64,000 bases of DNA from Deltaproteobacteria bacterium (GTDB lineage: Bacteria; Bdellovibrionota; FAC87; UBA2466), in assembly GCA_900299195.1 (NCBI GenBank), contig OMIX01000071.1, forward strand, positions 1 to 64,000. The letters are read 5' to 3'. This document shows positions 24,961 through 33,651 of this stretch, in pieces. Below the pieces are notes generated by a model. It was not told the DNA's origin. It searched no databases and was given only the letters and a program-made list of their open reading frames with translations. Positions within the stretch are counted from its first letter, which is position 1. Each line of letters starts with the position of its first letter. A program made the position numbers and the translations under genes.

Positions 24961-26340
24961 ATGGAAAAAGTAAAAAAAGGTATGCGGGCCCTCGTAGTTG
25001 GGCTTGGTAAGAGTGGAGTGTCAGCAACTAAGTTACTTTGCAAAAAAGGGCTCAAAGTCACTGTTACTGATGAATTAAACAAAAGTGATCTTAAAGATTC
25101 CTTGGATGCTTTGGAAGGTTATGAGTTTGAAGCAGAACTTGGAAAGCATGTATTAAAAACTTTCACTGACCAAGATCTTATCGTTGTCAGCCCTGGGGTA
25201 CGTTTAGATATTAAACCGTTGGAACAAGCTAGAAAAAGCAATATTCCAGTGATTAGTGAAATTGAACTTGCCGCCCAGTTTATTTCTGAGCCAATCATTG
25301 CGATCACCGGAACCAACGGCAAAACCACGACTTCACATTTAATTGCAGAAATGATTCAAGCGGGTGGAAAAACGGCTTTCCTGGGGGGCAATGTTGGTGT
25401 TCCTCTTTGTGATTACGCTTTAAAGAGAGATAAAGCTGATTTTGTGGTCGTAGAGGTCAGCAGTTTCCAGCTAGAAACTTGTTTTGATTTTAAACCTCAT
25501 GTTGCGGTCTTTTTAAACGTGGCTCCAGATCATCTAGATCGTTATTCCGGTTTTGAGGATTATGTGAAAGCCAAGCTAAGATTGAAGAACAATATGACTG
25601 CAGAAGATTATATTGTGACCAATCTTAGAGATTCGAAGTTGATGAGTTTACTTTCTGGAACGCCTTCTCAGCATTTGTATTTTACCACCGATAGCTTTTC
25701 GAAAATTCCGGCTCATTATTCGGAGAAGTTTCAAGGGGTCAGCTTGGAGACAGGTCAGTTAGCCCTGAGAACTGAACGTTGGAAGGAGCACACTTTTGCG
25801 CTTCAAGGTGCATTGCTGCGCGGATTGCACAACAGAGAAAACATGATGGCTGCTATGTTAGCGTGCAAAGTGGTGGGTATTTCTAATGAAGCTATTCAGA
25901 AAACTCTCATTGCTTTTAAACCGTTGCCTCACCGAATGGAATTGGTGGCTCGTAAGAATCAAGTTGCTTTTTATAATGATTCAAAAGGAACTAATGTTCA
26001 CTCTTTAATGAAGTCCCTTGAAAGCTTCCGGGAACCTGTGATCCTCATTGCGGGTGGAAAAGACAAAGGGGAAGAGTATGATGCTTTAGCTCCTTTTATC
26101 AAAAGATATGTGAAGAGCCTGATTCTCGTAGGAGAGACCAAAGAGAGAATGAATCGAGCGGTGGGCGACTTCAGTGAAACCTTCCTAGTGGGTACTTTTG
26201 AAGAAGCTGTTTATGTGGCCTATCAGAAATCTCGTTCGGGTGATGTGGTTCTTTTATCTCCTGGCTGTTCTAGCCAAGATATGTTTAAGAACTACGAAGA
26301 ACGTGGAGACCACTTCAAAAAGATCGTAGCTCAATTTTAG
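24961..26340 (+). CDS. murD: UDP-MurNAc-L-alanine:D-glutamate ligase
   Basis: The product is 459 aa. The N-terminal Rossmann domain reads ALVVGLGKSGVSATKLL, the ATP site is AITGTNGKTTTSHL, then FLNVAPDHLDRY in the centre and FYNDSKGTNVHS plus LIAGGKDKGEEY in the C-terminal domain. It adds D-glutamate to UDP-MurNAc-L-Ala in the cytoplasm. It is the last gene of this run; ftsW, murG, murC and the ftsQAZ genes that usually follow are not here. A strong hairpin follows its stop. Confidence 0.96.
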   Translation: MEKVKKGMRALVVGLGKSGVSATKLLCKKGLKVTVTDELNKSDLKDSLDALEGYEFEAELGKHVLKTFTDQDLIVVSPGVRLDIKPLEQARKSNIPVISEIELAAQFISEPIIAITGTNGKTTTSHLIAEMIQAGGKTAFLGGNVGVPLCDYALKRDKADFVVVEVSSFQLETCFDFKPHVAVFLNVAPDHLDRYSGFEDYVKAKLRLKNNMTAEDYIVTNLRDSKLMSLLSGTPSQHLYFTTDSFSKIPAHYSEKFQGVSLETGQLALRTERWKEHTFALQGALLRGLHNRENMMAAMLACKVVGISNEAIQKTLIAFKPLPHRMELVARKNQVAFYNDSKGTNVHSLMKSLESFREPVILIAGGKDKGEEYDALAPFIKRYVKSLILVGETKERMNRAVGDFSETFLVGTFEEAVYVAYQKSRSGDVVLLSPGCSSQDMFKNYEERGDHFKKIVAQF

Positions 26341-26347
26341 ATTGATG

Positions 26348-26378
26348 TTGTTGTGTCCTCCATAGGAGGACACAACAA
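26348..26378. terminator. Hairpin between murD and the acyl-CoA synthetase gene
   Basis: A perfect 14-bp inverted repeat, TTGTTGTGTCCTCC (26348-26361) and GGAGGACACAACAA (26365-26378), with a three-base loop fills the 41-bp gap between two convergent genes. It has no long T tract on either side but is well placed to end both transcripts. Confidence 0.75.
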
Positions 26379-26381
26379 TCT

Positions 26382-28181
26382 CTAGTAAAGGGATTGAATG
26401 TAATCTTTGTACCGTTCGGTGCAAACTTTGCGTTTAAGTTTCAGTGAAGGCGTGAGTTCCCCAGACTCAATCGTGAAATCTCGGGGTAGTAATCTGAATT
26501 TCTTGATGGTTTCATAAGAAGCTAAATTCTTGTTGATTCTCGTTATTTCTTCTTCAATCAGCTGGGTTACTTTTGCATTTTTAGTGAGATCTTCGAAAGA
26601 GGAGGACGTAACACTATGAGTGCTAGCCCACTTCTGAACTTCGGCTTCATTAAGTGTGATTAAAGCGACTACATATTTTTCTCGGTCTCCATAGACCATA
26701 GCCTGACTGATAAACCTGACCCCTTTCAGCATGTTCTCGAGTTTTTGTGGGGCAATGTATTTTCCACCTGAAGTTTTGATCAGCTCTTTTTTTCTATCGG
26801 TGATTTTTAGAAATCCTCGGTGGGTAATTTCCCCGATATCTCCTGTACAAAACCAACCATCGTCCGTGAACACCTCAGCCGTAGCCGTGGGATTTTTGTA
26901 GTATTCTCTAAATACCATATCTCCCCGTGTTTGAATTTCACCATCCGACGCAATTCTAAATTCAATATTGCCGAAGGGTTTTCCAACAGTCCCAAAACTG
27001 AAATCATCGGGACGATTGACTGAAATCGCAGCCGTAGTTTCAGTGAGTCCGTAACCTTCGATAATTTTAATTCCGGCGGCATGATAAAATTCACAAAGTT
27101 CTGAGGATAAAGGTGCGCCTCCCGAAACGGTGAGTCGGATGTTTCCCCCAAATTTGGCTCTAATCTTAGAAAACACCAACTGATCAGCAATTTTGTATTT
27201 GAGCTCTAAAGGCAAAGGAATAGGTTGCTGGTCCGAATGAAGTCGAGCCACTTTTCGCCCAATGGTCACAGCCCAGTTGAATACCGATTGGGTAAATTTG
27301 GGCTGGTTCACTATTTCAGATTGTATTTTAGTGTAAATTTTTTCGTAAATTCTAGGCACGCTTACTAAAACCGTAGGTTTTACTTCAACCAGGTCTTGCG
27401 GAAGAGTGTTAATGTTCTCAGCGAAAGCCAATTGGGTTCCAGCCATCAAAGGCAAAAGACTTTCAATTCTTCCTAAAATATGGGCGAAGGGAAGGAAAGT
27501 GAGAGTCGTATCTTCGGAACTTAAGACGATATTTTCCACAATACCCCTTAATTCCCCAAGAAAATTAAAGTGACTTAAGACCACTCCTTTGGGCTGCCCC
27601 GTTGTTCCTGAGGTATAGCAAATAGAAGCGATATGATCGGGGAGGATAGACTCTGCATTTTTAACAAATTCTTCTTCGATCGTTTTATTTTGGATGGGAG
27701 CTGCAAACTCTTCAAACGGAATGGGGGGCGCACCATTGATAGCGCTGACGGGAGTTTGAAATACAACCGCCGGAATGTTTATTTTTTTAAGAGCAAAAGC
27801 CGATTCCAGTTTTTTGACCATCGCTTCATCTTCAGCAAAAACTAGCTTTGATTGGCTGTGCTCCAGCAAATAGGCCACATCATCGGGCGTGTTGGACTGA
27901 TAAATAGGAATAGTAATGACTCCAGAACAAAGATTGGCTAAATCCGCAATATACCACTCAGGCCGAGTGTTACTTAAAATCGCTACTCGATCACCGGCTT
28001 GAATGCCTAATTTTTTATAGGAATGGAAAATCCCTAAAACTTTGGAATGAAACTGTCTCCAAGTTGTTTTCTGATAAACGCCATTCACTTTCGATAAGTA
28101 GGCAGTTCCCTCTGGGGAGAGTTGAATTCTTTTAAGGTAAACTTCTGCGATGCTTTTTCCGTCTACGATCGATGCCGTCAT
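26382..28181 (-). CDS. Long-chain fatty-acid-CoA ligase (AMP-forming)
   Basis: The product is 599 aa. The AMP-binding signature ICYTSGTTGQPKGVVLSH, the GYGLTETTA motif, the TGDIGEI segment and the C-terminal KITDRKKELIKTSGGKYIAPQ are all in order. It activates long-chain fatty acids as acyl-adenylates and then acyl-CoA, probably at the inner membrane. The length and insertion pattern fit the FadD15/eukaryote-like long-chain group rather than E. coli FadD. AAGGAG precedes the ATG. It is divergent from the TadB-like gene, 45 bp away. Confidence 0.93.
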   Translation of the reverse strand: MTASIVDGKSIAEVYLKRIQLSPEGTAYLSKVNGVYQKTTWRQFHSKVLGIFHSYKKLGIQAGDRVAILSNTRPEWYIADLANLCSGVITIPIYQSNTPDDVAYLLEHSQSKLVFAEDEAMVKKLESAFALKKINIPAVVFQTPVSAINGAPPIPFEEFAAPIQNKTIEEEFVKNAESILPDHIASICYTSGTTGQPKGVVLSHFNFLGELRGIVENIVLSSEDTTLTFLPFAHILGRIESLLPLMAGTQLAFAENINTLPQDLVEVKPTVLVSVPRIYEKIYTKIQSEIVNQPKFTQSVFNWAVTIGRKVARLHSDQQPIPLPLELKYKIADQLVFSKIRAKFGGNIRLTVSGGAPLSSELCEFYHAAGIKIIEGYGLTETTAAISVNRPDDFSFGTVGKPFGNIEFRIASDGEIQTRGDMVFREYYKNPTATAEVFTDDGWFCTGDIGEITHRGFLKITDRKKELIKTSGGKYIAPQKLENMLKGVRFISQAMVYGDREKYVVALITLNEAEVQKWASTHSVTSSSFEDLTKNAKVTQLIEEEITRINKNLASYETIKKFRLLPRDFTIESGELTPSLKLKRKVCTERYKDYIQSLY

Positions 28182-28226
28182 TTTTGCTCCTTCAGTACGG
28201 TATTTCTATTGCAAAACTTAAGAGAA

Positions 28227-29066
28227 ATGAAAACTCTATTTTACCTGGTTTTTTCTTTTTTTGCGGTAGTTATCCTTGGGGTTGTCTGTTTTCAATTATT
28301 GATCAGGCTCTCAAAAGTTGTGATTTGGCGCGAATTTAAGCGCAATCATAAGATTTACTCAGGAACTCAAAATTTTTGGCTCCACTTTAACGCCTCTTGC
28401 CTATGCTTGGTCTTAGGGGGATTTCTCTTGTCCTGGCTTTGTACGGGTAGACTTGTTTTCGGTCTGATTCCATTGCCCCTTTTCCCATGGGTTTCAAGAG
28501 GGCTCAGTCAATTTCAGGACTATCGGCGAAAAAGAGAACTTGAATTTTCAGCCTTAGCTTTTTTCAACGGGCTTTTGGGGTTGATTCAATCGGGTCGGGG
28601 TTTAAGTTCGGCCTTGTTTGATTTAACTCAGAGCCAGCAGACTCCGTTTTCGCTTCAATTGAATCAATATTTACAAAATTATCAAGAGGGCAAAGGATTG
28701 AGTGCGGTCATTTCCCAGTTCAGGAAAAAAACTGGACTTCCTGTCATAGGCAACTACTTGGTGACTCTGGAAATGGCGTACTGCCAAGGTTTGCCAGTTG
28801 CACCGTTACTCGAGCTGATGATTCCCTCTTTAGAGATGGAACAACATTACCAACAAAAAATGGAAAGTTTAAGGACTCAAGCCATTGCTCAAGCCGTTCT
28901 AGCGTTCATGGTTCCGTGGATACTGGCTTTTGCATTGGGTTGGTTTAATCCCACTTTATTTGAATCGATTAAAGATAAAAATATTATGTGGGGGGTGGGT
29001 ACCATCGCTTTAATTTTCGAAATTCTGGGGGTTGGGGTTCTATGGCAAATCACAAAGTTTTATTAA
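28227..29066 (+). CDS. TadB-like type II/Flp secretion platform protein
   Basis: The product is 279 aa, starting at ATG 28227 (MKTLFYLVF) with AAGAGAA upstream; the longer frame runs through the divergent promoter. There are two N-terminal and two C-terminal membrane segments around a cytoplasmic GspF (T2SSF) domain containing FFNGLLGLIQSGRGLSSALFD-type residues and the EGKGLSAVI and YCQGLPVAPLLEL segments. In Flp/Tad pilus systems TadB and TadC form the inner-membrane platform. Here only this pair occurs, without the TadA ATPase or pilin. It overlaps the next gene by 25 bp. Confidence 0.75.
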   Translation: MKTLFYLVFSFFAVVILGVVCFQLLIRLSKVVIWREFKRNHKIYSGTQNFWLHFNASCLCLVLGGFLLSWLCTGRLVFGLIPLPLFPWVSRGLSQFQDYRRKRELEFSALAFFNGLLGLIQSGRGLSSALFDLTQSQQTPFSLQLNQYLQNYQEGKGLSAVISQFRKKTGLPVIGNYLVTLEMAYCQGLPVAPLLELMIPSLEMEQHYQQKMESLRTQAIAQAVLAFMVPWILAFALGWFNPTLFESIKDKNIMWGVGTIALIFEILGVGVLWQITKFY

Positions 29067-29563
29067 TAAAAAGGTTACTACCCTTAAGTCGTAAATGGAA
29101 AAAGAGGCGATATCGGCAAGGGCTCATCCGTTTTTTTGAAGCTCTAGCTTTGTACCTTAAAGCAGGTTTTGCGTTAAGTTACAGTTGGGCTGAGACATTC
29201 AAAACCCTAGAGTCGACTTTAATAGAAGATTTAAGATGCGACTTAAAAGGGACAAGTGGCGAAGAAACAGATGAATTTAGCGCCACAACCACTTTGAAAA
29301 CTCTGAGAGATCAATGCCGCATCGCACCTTATCGGATGTGGTTTGGAGTTCTACTGGAACTTTATGAAACGGGAGCCCAATTAACTCAAGGAGTTGAAGC
29401 CGTGGTTTTATCCTTGAGGCGGGAACAAGAACGTGAACTCGAAGCTCATTGTCGAAGTCTTCCGGTGAAAGTGAATGTCGTACTCATGGTGTTCTTTTTA
29501 CCGCCCACTTTTTTGTGGATTTTCGTTCCGATCGTCCTCGAGATTCTATCTGAATTTAAATAG
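29042..29563 (+). CDS. TadC-like GspF-domain protein, short
   Basis: The product is 173 aa, starting at ATG 29042 (MANHKVLLIKRLL) after GGGG, inside the end of the previous gene. It has a GspF-like section (FFEALALYLKAGFALSYSWAETF, then YETGAQLTQGVEAV) and one strong C-terminal membrane segment (VVLMVFFLPPTFLWIFVPIVL). At 173 aa it is shorter than usual TadC proteins, lacking the N-terminal membrane pair. The overlap indicates co-translation with the TadB-like protein and a joint membrane platform. Confidence 0.7.
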   Translation: MANHKVLLIKRLLPLSRKWKKRRYRQGLIRFFEALALYLKAGFALSYSWAETFKTLESTLIEDLRCDLKGTSGEETDEFSATTTLKTLRDQCRIAPYRMWFGVLLELYETGAQLTQGVEAVVLSLRREQERELEAHCRSLPVKVNVVLMVFFLPPTFLWIFVPIVLEILSEFK

Positions 29564-29670
29564 AAAAAATCGTACTTTAAGGTCACGACAAAGCTAGACG
29601 AAGCCAATTCTTTGGGGTTAGATTAATCCTCAAAATTGAGTTTTTTGTTAGATGTAGAGGAACTTCTTTT

Positions 29671-30987
29671 ATGGCTAAAAGTACAGACCAGACCATGCAG
29701 CAAATTGTTTCCCTTTGTCGAAGACGAGCTTTTATTTTTCAGTCGAGTGAAATTTATGGGGGCTTAAACGGTTGCTGGGACTATGGCCCACTTGGGGTAG
29801 AGCTTAAAAGAAACATCAAGGGGTTGTGGTGGCGAGACATGGTCACAAGAAGGACCGACATCGAAGGGGTTGATTGTTCCATTCTGATGAATGCTCGGGT
29901 TTGGGAAGCTTCGGGCCACGTTCAATCTTTTACCGACCCCATGGTGGATTGTTTGCAATGTCGAGGTCGTTTCAGGGCCGATCATATCGTAAATAAACAG
30001 TGCCCCACTTGTGGGACCAAAGATAAGTTCACTGAAGTTCGGCATTTCAACCTGATGTTTAAAACTTTTGTTGGGGCGATGGAGGACAACAGCTCCCAGG
30101 TATTTTTACGTCCGGAAACTTGCCAAGGGATTTTTGCTAACTTCGATAATGTCGTAAATACCTGTAGAGTTAAAGTTCCTTTTGGAATCGCGCAAATTGG
30201 TAAAGCGTTTCGAAATGAAATCAATCCTAGAAACTTCACCTTCCGATCTCGAGAATTTGAGCAAATGGAAATGGAGTTTTTCTGCAGGCCCGATAAAGAC
30301 GAGGCTAATAAGTGGTTTGAGTACTGGAAGACCGAGAGATACAACTGGTACTTGAAATACGGAATCAAGAAAGAAAAGTTACATTTAAGAGCCCACGAAC
30401 AAAATGAATTGGCTCACTATGCTGCGGGTTGTGCTGATGTGGAATATGATTTTCCTTTTGGTCGAGCTGAACTTGAGGGAATTGCTAATCGAACTGATTA
30501 CGATCTCAAACGTCATGCCGAATTTAGCAAAAAGGATCTTAGTTATTTCGATCAAGCAGCGAATGTTCGCTACTATCCTTATGTGATTGAACCTTCAGCT
30601 GGAGCTGATCGCGCTACGCTAGCTTTCTTGGTGGATGCTTATGCAGAGGAAGCCGAACGGACTGTTTTGAGGTTTCATCCCGAAGTGGCTCCAGTAAAAG
30701 TGGCTGTTTTTCCTCTAGTGAACAAAGAGGGAATGCCTGAAATGGCAGAGAAAATCTTTTTTGAACTTAAAAAACGCTGGAACTGTTTTTTTGACGATAA
30801 AGGAGCCGTAGGGCGAAGATATCGTCGTCAAGATGAGATTGGAACTCCCTACTGTATTACGGTGGATGGGGAGAGTTTGAAAGATAACGCGGTAACTGTC
30901 AGAGAAAGAGATTCCATGGCTCAAACTAGAGTGTCGGTAGATAAGTTGGTTGAGCATCTCTCTCAGACGTTATCTACGGGGGTTTAA
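29671..30987 (+). CDS. glyQS: Glycyl-tRNA synthetase, dimeric type
   Basis: The product is 438 aa. It is a class II synthetase of the alpha2 type: motif 1 around GGLNGCWDYGPLGVELKRN, a zinc-finger-like insertion CLQC...CPTCG, motif 2 AFRNEINPRNFTFRSREFEQME, motif 3 PSAGADRATLAFL, and a C-terminal anticodon-binding domain. It charges tRNA-Gly. This single-chain form occurs in archaea, eukaryotes and several bacterial groups and differs from the alpha2beta2 form of most proteobacteria. GAGGAAC precedes the ATG. Its stop overlaps the ppdK start (TAATG). Confidence 0.95.
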   Translation: MAKSTDQTMQQIVSLCRRRAFIFQSSEIYGGLNGCWDYGPLGVELKRNIKGLWWRDMVTRRTDIEGVDCSILMNARVWEASGHVQSFTDPMVDCLQCRGRFRADHIVNKQCPTCGTKDKFTEVRHFNLMFKTFVGAMEDNSSQVFLRPETCQGIFANFDNVVNTCRVKVPFGIAQIGKAFRNEINPRNFTFRSREFEQMEMEFFCRPDKDEANKWFEYWKTERYNWYLKYGIKKEKLHLRAHEQNELAHYAAGCADVEYDFPFGRAELEGIANRTDYDLKRHAEFSKKDLSYFDQAANVRYYPYVIEPSAGADRATLAFLVDAYAEEAERTVLRFHPEVAPVKVAVFPLVNKEGMPEMAEKIFFELKKRWNCFFDDKGAVGRRYRRQDEIGTPYCITVDGESLKDNAVTVRERDSMAQTRVSVDKLVEHLSQTLSTGV

Positions 30988-33641
30988 TGTTAGTTTACTC
31001 TTTTGGAAACGGAAAGGCCGACGGCTCAAAAGACCACCGAGAGTTATTGGGGGGCAAAGGGGCTAATCTCGCTGAAATGACTCTACTGGGTCTTCCTGTT
31101 CCCCCGGGGTTTACGATCACCACCGAAGTTTGTACTTACTTTTATAGTAACCAATCTCAATATCCTGCGGCTTTGGAAAAATCGGTTTTAGAAGCTCTGA
31201 GTCGCGTTGAGAAGACGGTAGGATGTCAATGGGGTAGCAGTGATAATCCTCTTTTGGTCTCGGTAAGATCAGGTTCTCGGGCCAGTATGCCGGGAATGAT
31301 GGATACCATTTTAAATTTGGGTTTGAACGATTCCACTTTGCAAGGATTGATCAAACAATCTAAGGACGAAAGATTTGCTTACGATGCTTATCGTCGATTC
31401 CTGCAAATGTATTCCGACGTTGTTTTGAATGTGTATCCTCACCACTTTGAAACCTTGCTAGATGAAGCCAAACGGCGCGCAGGTGTCGATAGTGATAACA
31501 AGTTGCCGGTGGCAGAGTTAAAAAAATTTGTGAGTGATTACAAACAGGTGGTTTTAAGAGAAACTGGCCAACCTTTCCCAGAGAATGTGCAAGAGCAGTT
31601 GTGGGGAGCGATTGGGGCGGTATTCAAATCTTGGATGAGTTCTAGAGCAGTAAGTTACCGTCGAATTCATAAAATTCCTGAAGATTGGGGAACGGCAGTC
31701 AGCGTTCAGGCCATGGTTTTTGGAAATATGGGGGATGATTGTGCGACAGGAGTAGCTTTTACTCGAGATCCTTCAACCGGCGAAGGTAGATTTTTCGGTG
31801 AGTATTTGCAGAATGCTCAAGGGGAAGATGTCGTAGCGGGCATTCGAACGCCTTGTCCGATTAATAAAGAATCTTCGAATGGTTCCTCTCTTCCTACGCT
31901 CGAAGTTCAGTTTCCCAAAGCATTTCAAGAGTTGGTCGAACTTTACAAAAAACTCGAACACCATTTTCGTGACATGCAGGATATTGAGTTCACTATCCAA
32001 AAAAATAAGCTTTATTTATTACAAACAAGAACGGGAAAAAGAACCGCTTCTGCGGCGGTTAGAATTGCTGTCGAAATGGTGAAAGAGGGATTGATTAGTG
32101 AAGAGGTCGCAGTCACTCGAGTCGCTCCCGAGCAATTAGAGCAGTTGTTGCATCCTCGATTGGATCCCAAAGCTCCCAAAACAGTCATGGCGAAGGGCCT
32201 ACCTGCCTCTCCCGGTGCCGCATCGGGTGAAGTGGTGTTTTCATCGGAAGAAGCCGAAGCGATGAAAAAATCGGGTAAAAAAGCTATTTTGGTACGTCAT
32301 GAAACTTCTCCAGAAGATATTGTCGGTATGGATTCGAGTGAAGGGATTCTCACTGCCTTAGGAGGCATGACCTCTCATGCTGCAGTGGTGGCTCGAGGTA
32401 TGGGAAAACCCTGTGTGGCTGGATGTGGAGCGATTAGTATCGACTACAAGAATCAAGTTTTTAAAGTCGCTCAATACACAGTCAAACGTGGAGACATCAT
32501 TACGATTGATGGGGCCTCCGGGGAAGTGATTCTCGGACATGTTCCTACGGTTAATAGTCAGCTCGATCAATATTTCAGTGAACTCATGAAGTGGGTCGAT
32601 CAAAAAAGGGTTCTTGGAATTCGGGCTAATGCTGAGACTCCCCATGATGTCAAAGTAGCAAGAGGTTTCGGAGCCGAGGGGGTTGGGCTTTGTCGAACAG
32701 AGCACATGTTTTTTGAAGAATCCCGATTGATTTTGGTCCGTGAAATGATTCTAGCCGACACGCGGTCTCAACGAGAGGCGGCTTTATCAAAGATCTTTCC
32801 GATGCAGAAAGAGGATTTTGTCTCTATTTTTCGAGAGATGAAGGGATATCCCGTCACCGTTCGTCTTCTAGATCCCCCTCTTCATGAGTTTTTACCTAAA
32901 AGCGAAGATGAGATTGTTCATGTCGCGCGACTTTTGAACACTTCGAGAGAAGCTTTGAATGCTAAAATCCGTTCTCTCCATGAGTTTAATCCCATGTTGG
33001 GCCATCGGGGTTGCCGGCTGGCTATTAGTTATCCAGAAATTTATGGGATGCAAGTTAGGGCCATCATGGAAGCGGCTTGCGAGTTGGTTCACCGAGAAGA
33101 ATTCAAAATTGAGCCTGAGATCATGGTTCCTTTTATAGGAACTTTTGAAGAGTTTCGTATTTTAAAAGAAGAGATCAAAGAAGTTTGTGAGCAGGTTCTC
33201 AAAAAGTATCCCGTAAAATTGACTTACCGCATTGGAACGATGATTGAAATTCCTCGAGCTGCTCTTGTTGCTAATAAAATCGCTACGGAAGCTGACTTTT
33301 TCTCCTTTGGAACTAATGATTTAACCCAAATGACTTTGGGTCTGTCCAGGGATGATTCAGGCTCTTTCTTACCTCGTTATATTGAGCGGGGAATTTTCAA
33401 TGTTGATCCTTTTGTCTCGTTAGACCAAGATGGGGTCGGTGAATTGGTTAAGCTAGGATGTGAACGGGGCAGAATGGGCAATAGTAATCTCAAAATTGGG
33501 ATTTGTGGAGAACACGGGGGGGACACTTCTACGATTGAATTCTGCCACAGGTTAAAGTTTAATTACGTGAGTTGTTCGCCTTTTCGGGTTCCAGTAGCCC
33601 GATTGGCAGCAGCGCAGGCCGCATTAAAAAACAAAAAGTGA
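30987..33641 (+). CDS. ppdK: Pyruvate, phosphate dikinase
   Basis: The product is 884 aa, a normal length. The N-terminal ATP-grasp domain contains GGKGANLAEM and VRSGSRASMPGMMDT; the swivelling domain has the phosphorylated histidine in GGMTSHAAV (His464); the C-terminal TIM barrel ends with the active cysteine in GICGEHGGD (Cys840). It interconverts pyruvate, ATP and phosphate with PEP, AMP and diphosphate, supporting gluconeogenesis from amino acids. The ATG overlaps the glyQS stop by one base, so the two are co-translated. Confidence 0.97.
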   Translation: MLVYSFGNGKADGSKDHRELLGGKGANLAEMTLLGLPVPPGFTITTEVCTYFYSNQSQYPAALEKSVLEALSRVEKTVGCQWGSSDNPLLVSVRSGSRASMPGMMDTILNLGLNDSTLQGLIKQSKDERFAYDAYRRFLQMYSDVVLNVYPHHFETLLDEAKRRAGVDSDNKLPVAELKKFVSDYKQVVLRETGQPFPENVQEQLWGAIGAVFKSWMSSRAVSYRRIHKIPEDWGTAVSVQAMVFGNMGDDCATGVAFTRDPSTGEGRFFGEYLQNAQGEDVVAGIRTPCPINKESSNGSSLPTLEVQFPKAFQELVELYKKLEHHFRDMQDIEFTIQKNKLYLLQTRTGKRTASAAVRIAVEMVKEGLISEEVAVTRVAPEQLEQLLHPRLDPKAPKTVMAKGLPASPGAASGEVVFSSEEAEAMKKSGKKAILVRHETSPEDIVGMDSSEGILTALGGMTSHAAVVARGMGKPCVAGCGAISIDYKNQVFKVAQYTVKRGDIITIDGASGEVILGHVPTVNSQLDQYFSELMKWVDQKRVLGIRANAETPHDVKVARGFGAEGVGLCRTEHMFFEESRLILVREMILADTRSQREAALSKIFPMQKEDFVSIFREMKGYPVTVRLLDPPLHEFLPKSEDEIVHVARLLNTSREALNAKIRSLHEFNPMLGHRGCRLAISYPEIYGMQVRAIMEAACELVHREEFKIEPEIMVPFIGTFEEFRILKEEIKEVCEQVLKKYPVKLTYRIGTMIEIPRAALVANKIATEADFFSFGTNDLTQMTLGLSRDDSGSFLPRYIERGIFNVDPFVSLDQDGVGELVKLGCERGRMGNSNLKIGICGEHGGDTSTIEFCHRLKFNYVSCSPFRVPVARLAAAQAALKNKK

Positions 33642-33651
33642 ATAGAGGAAA

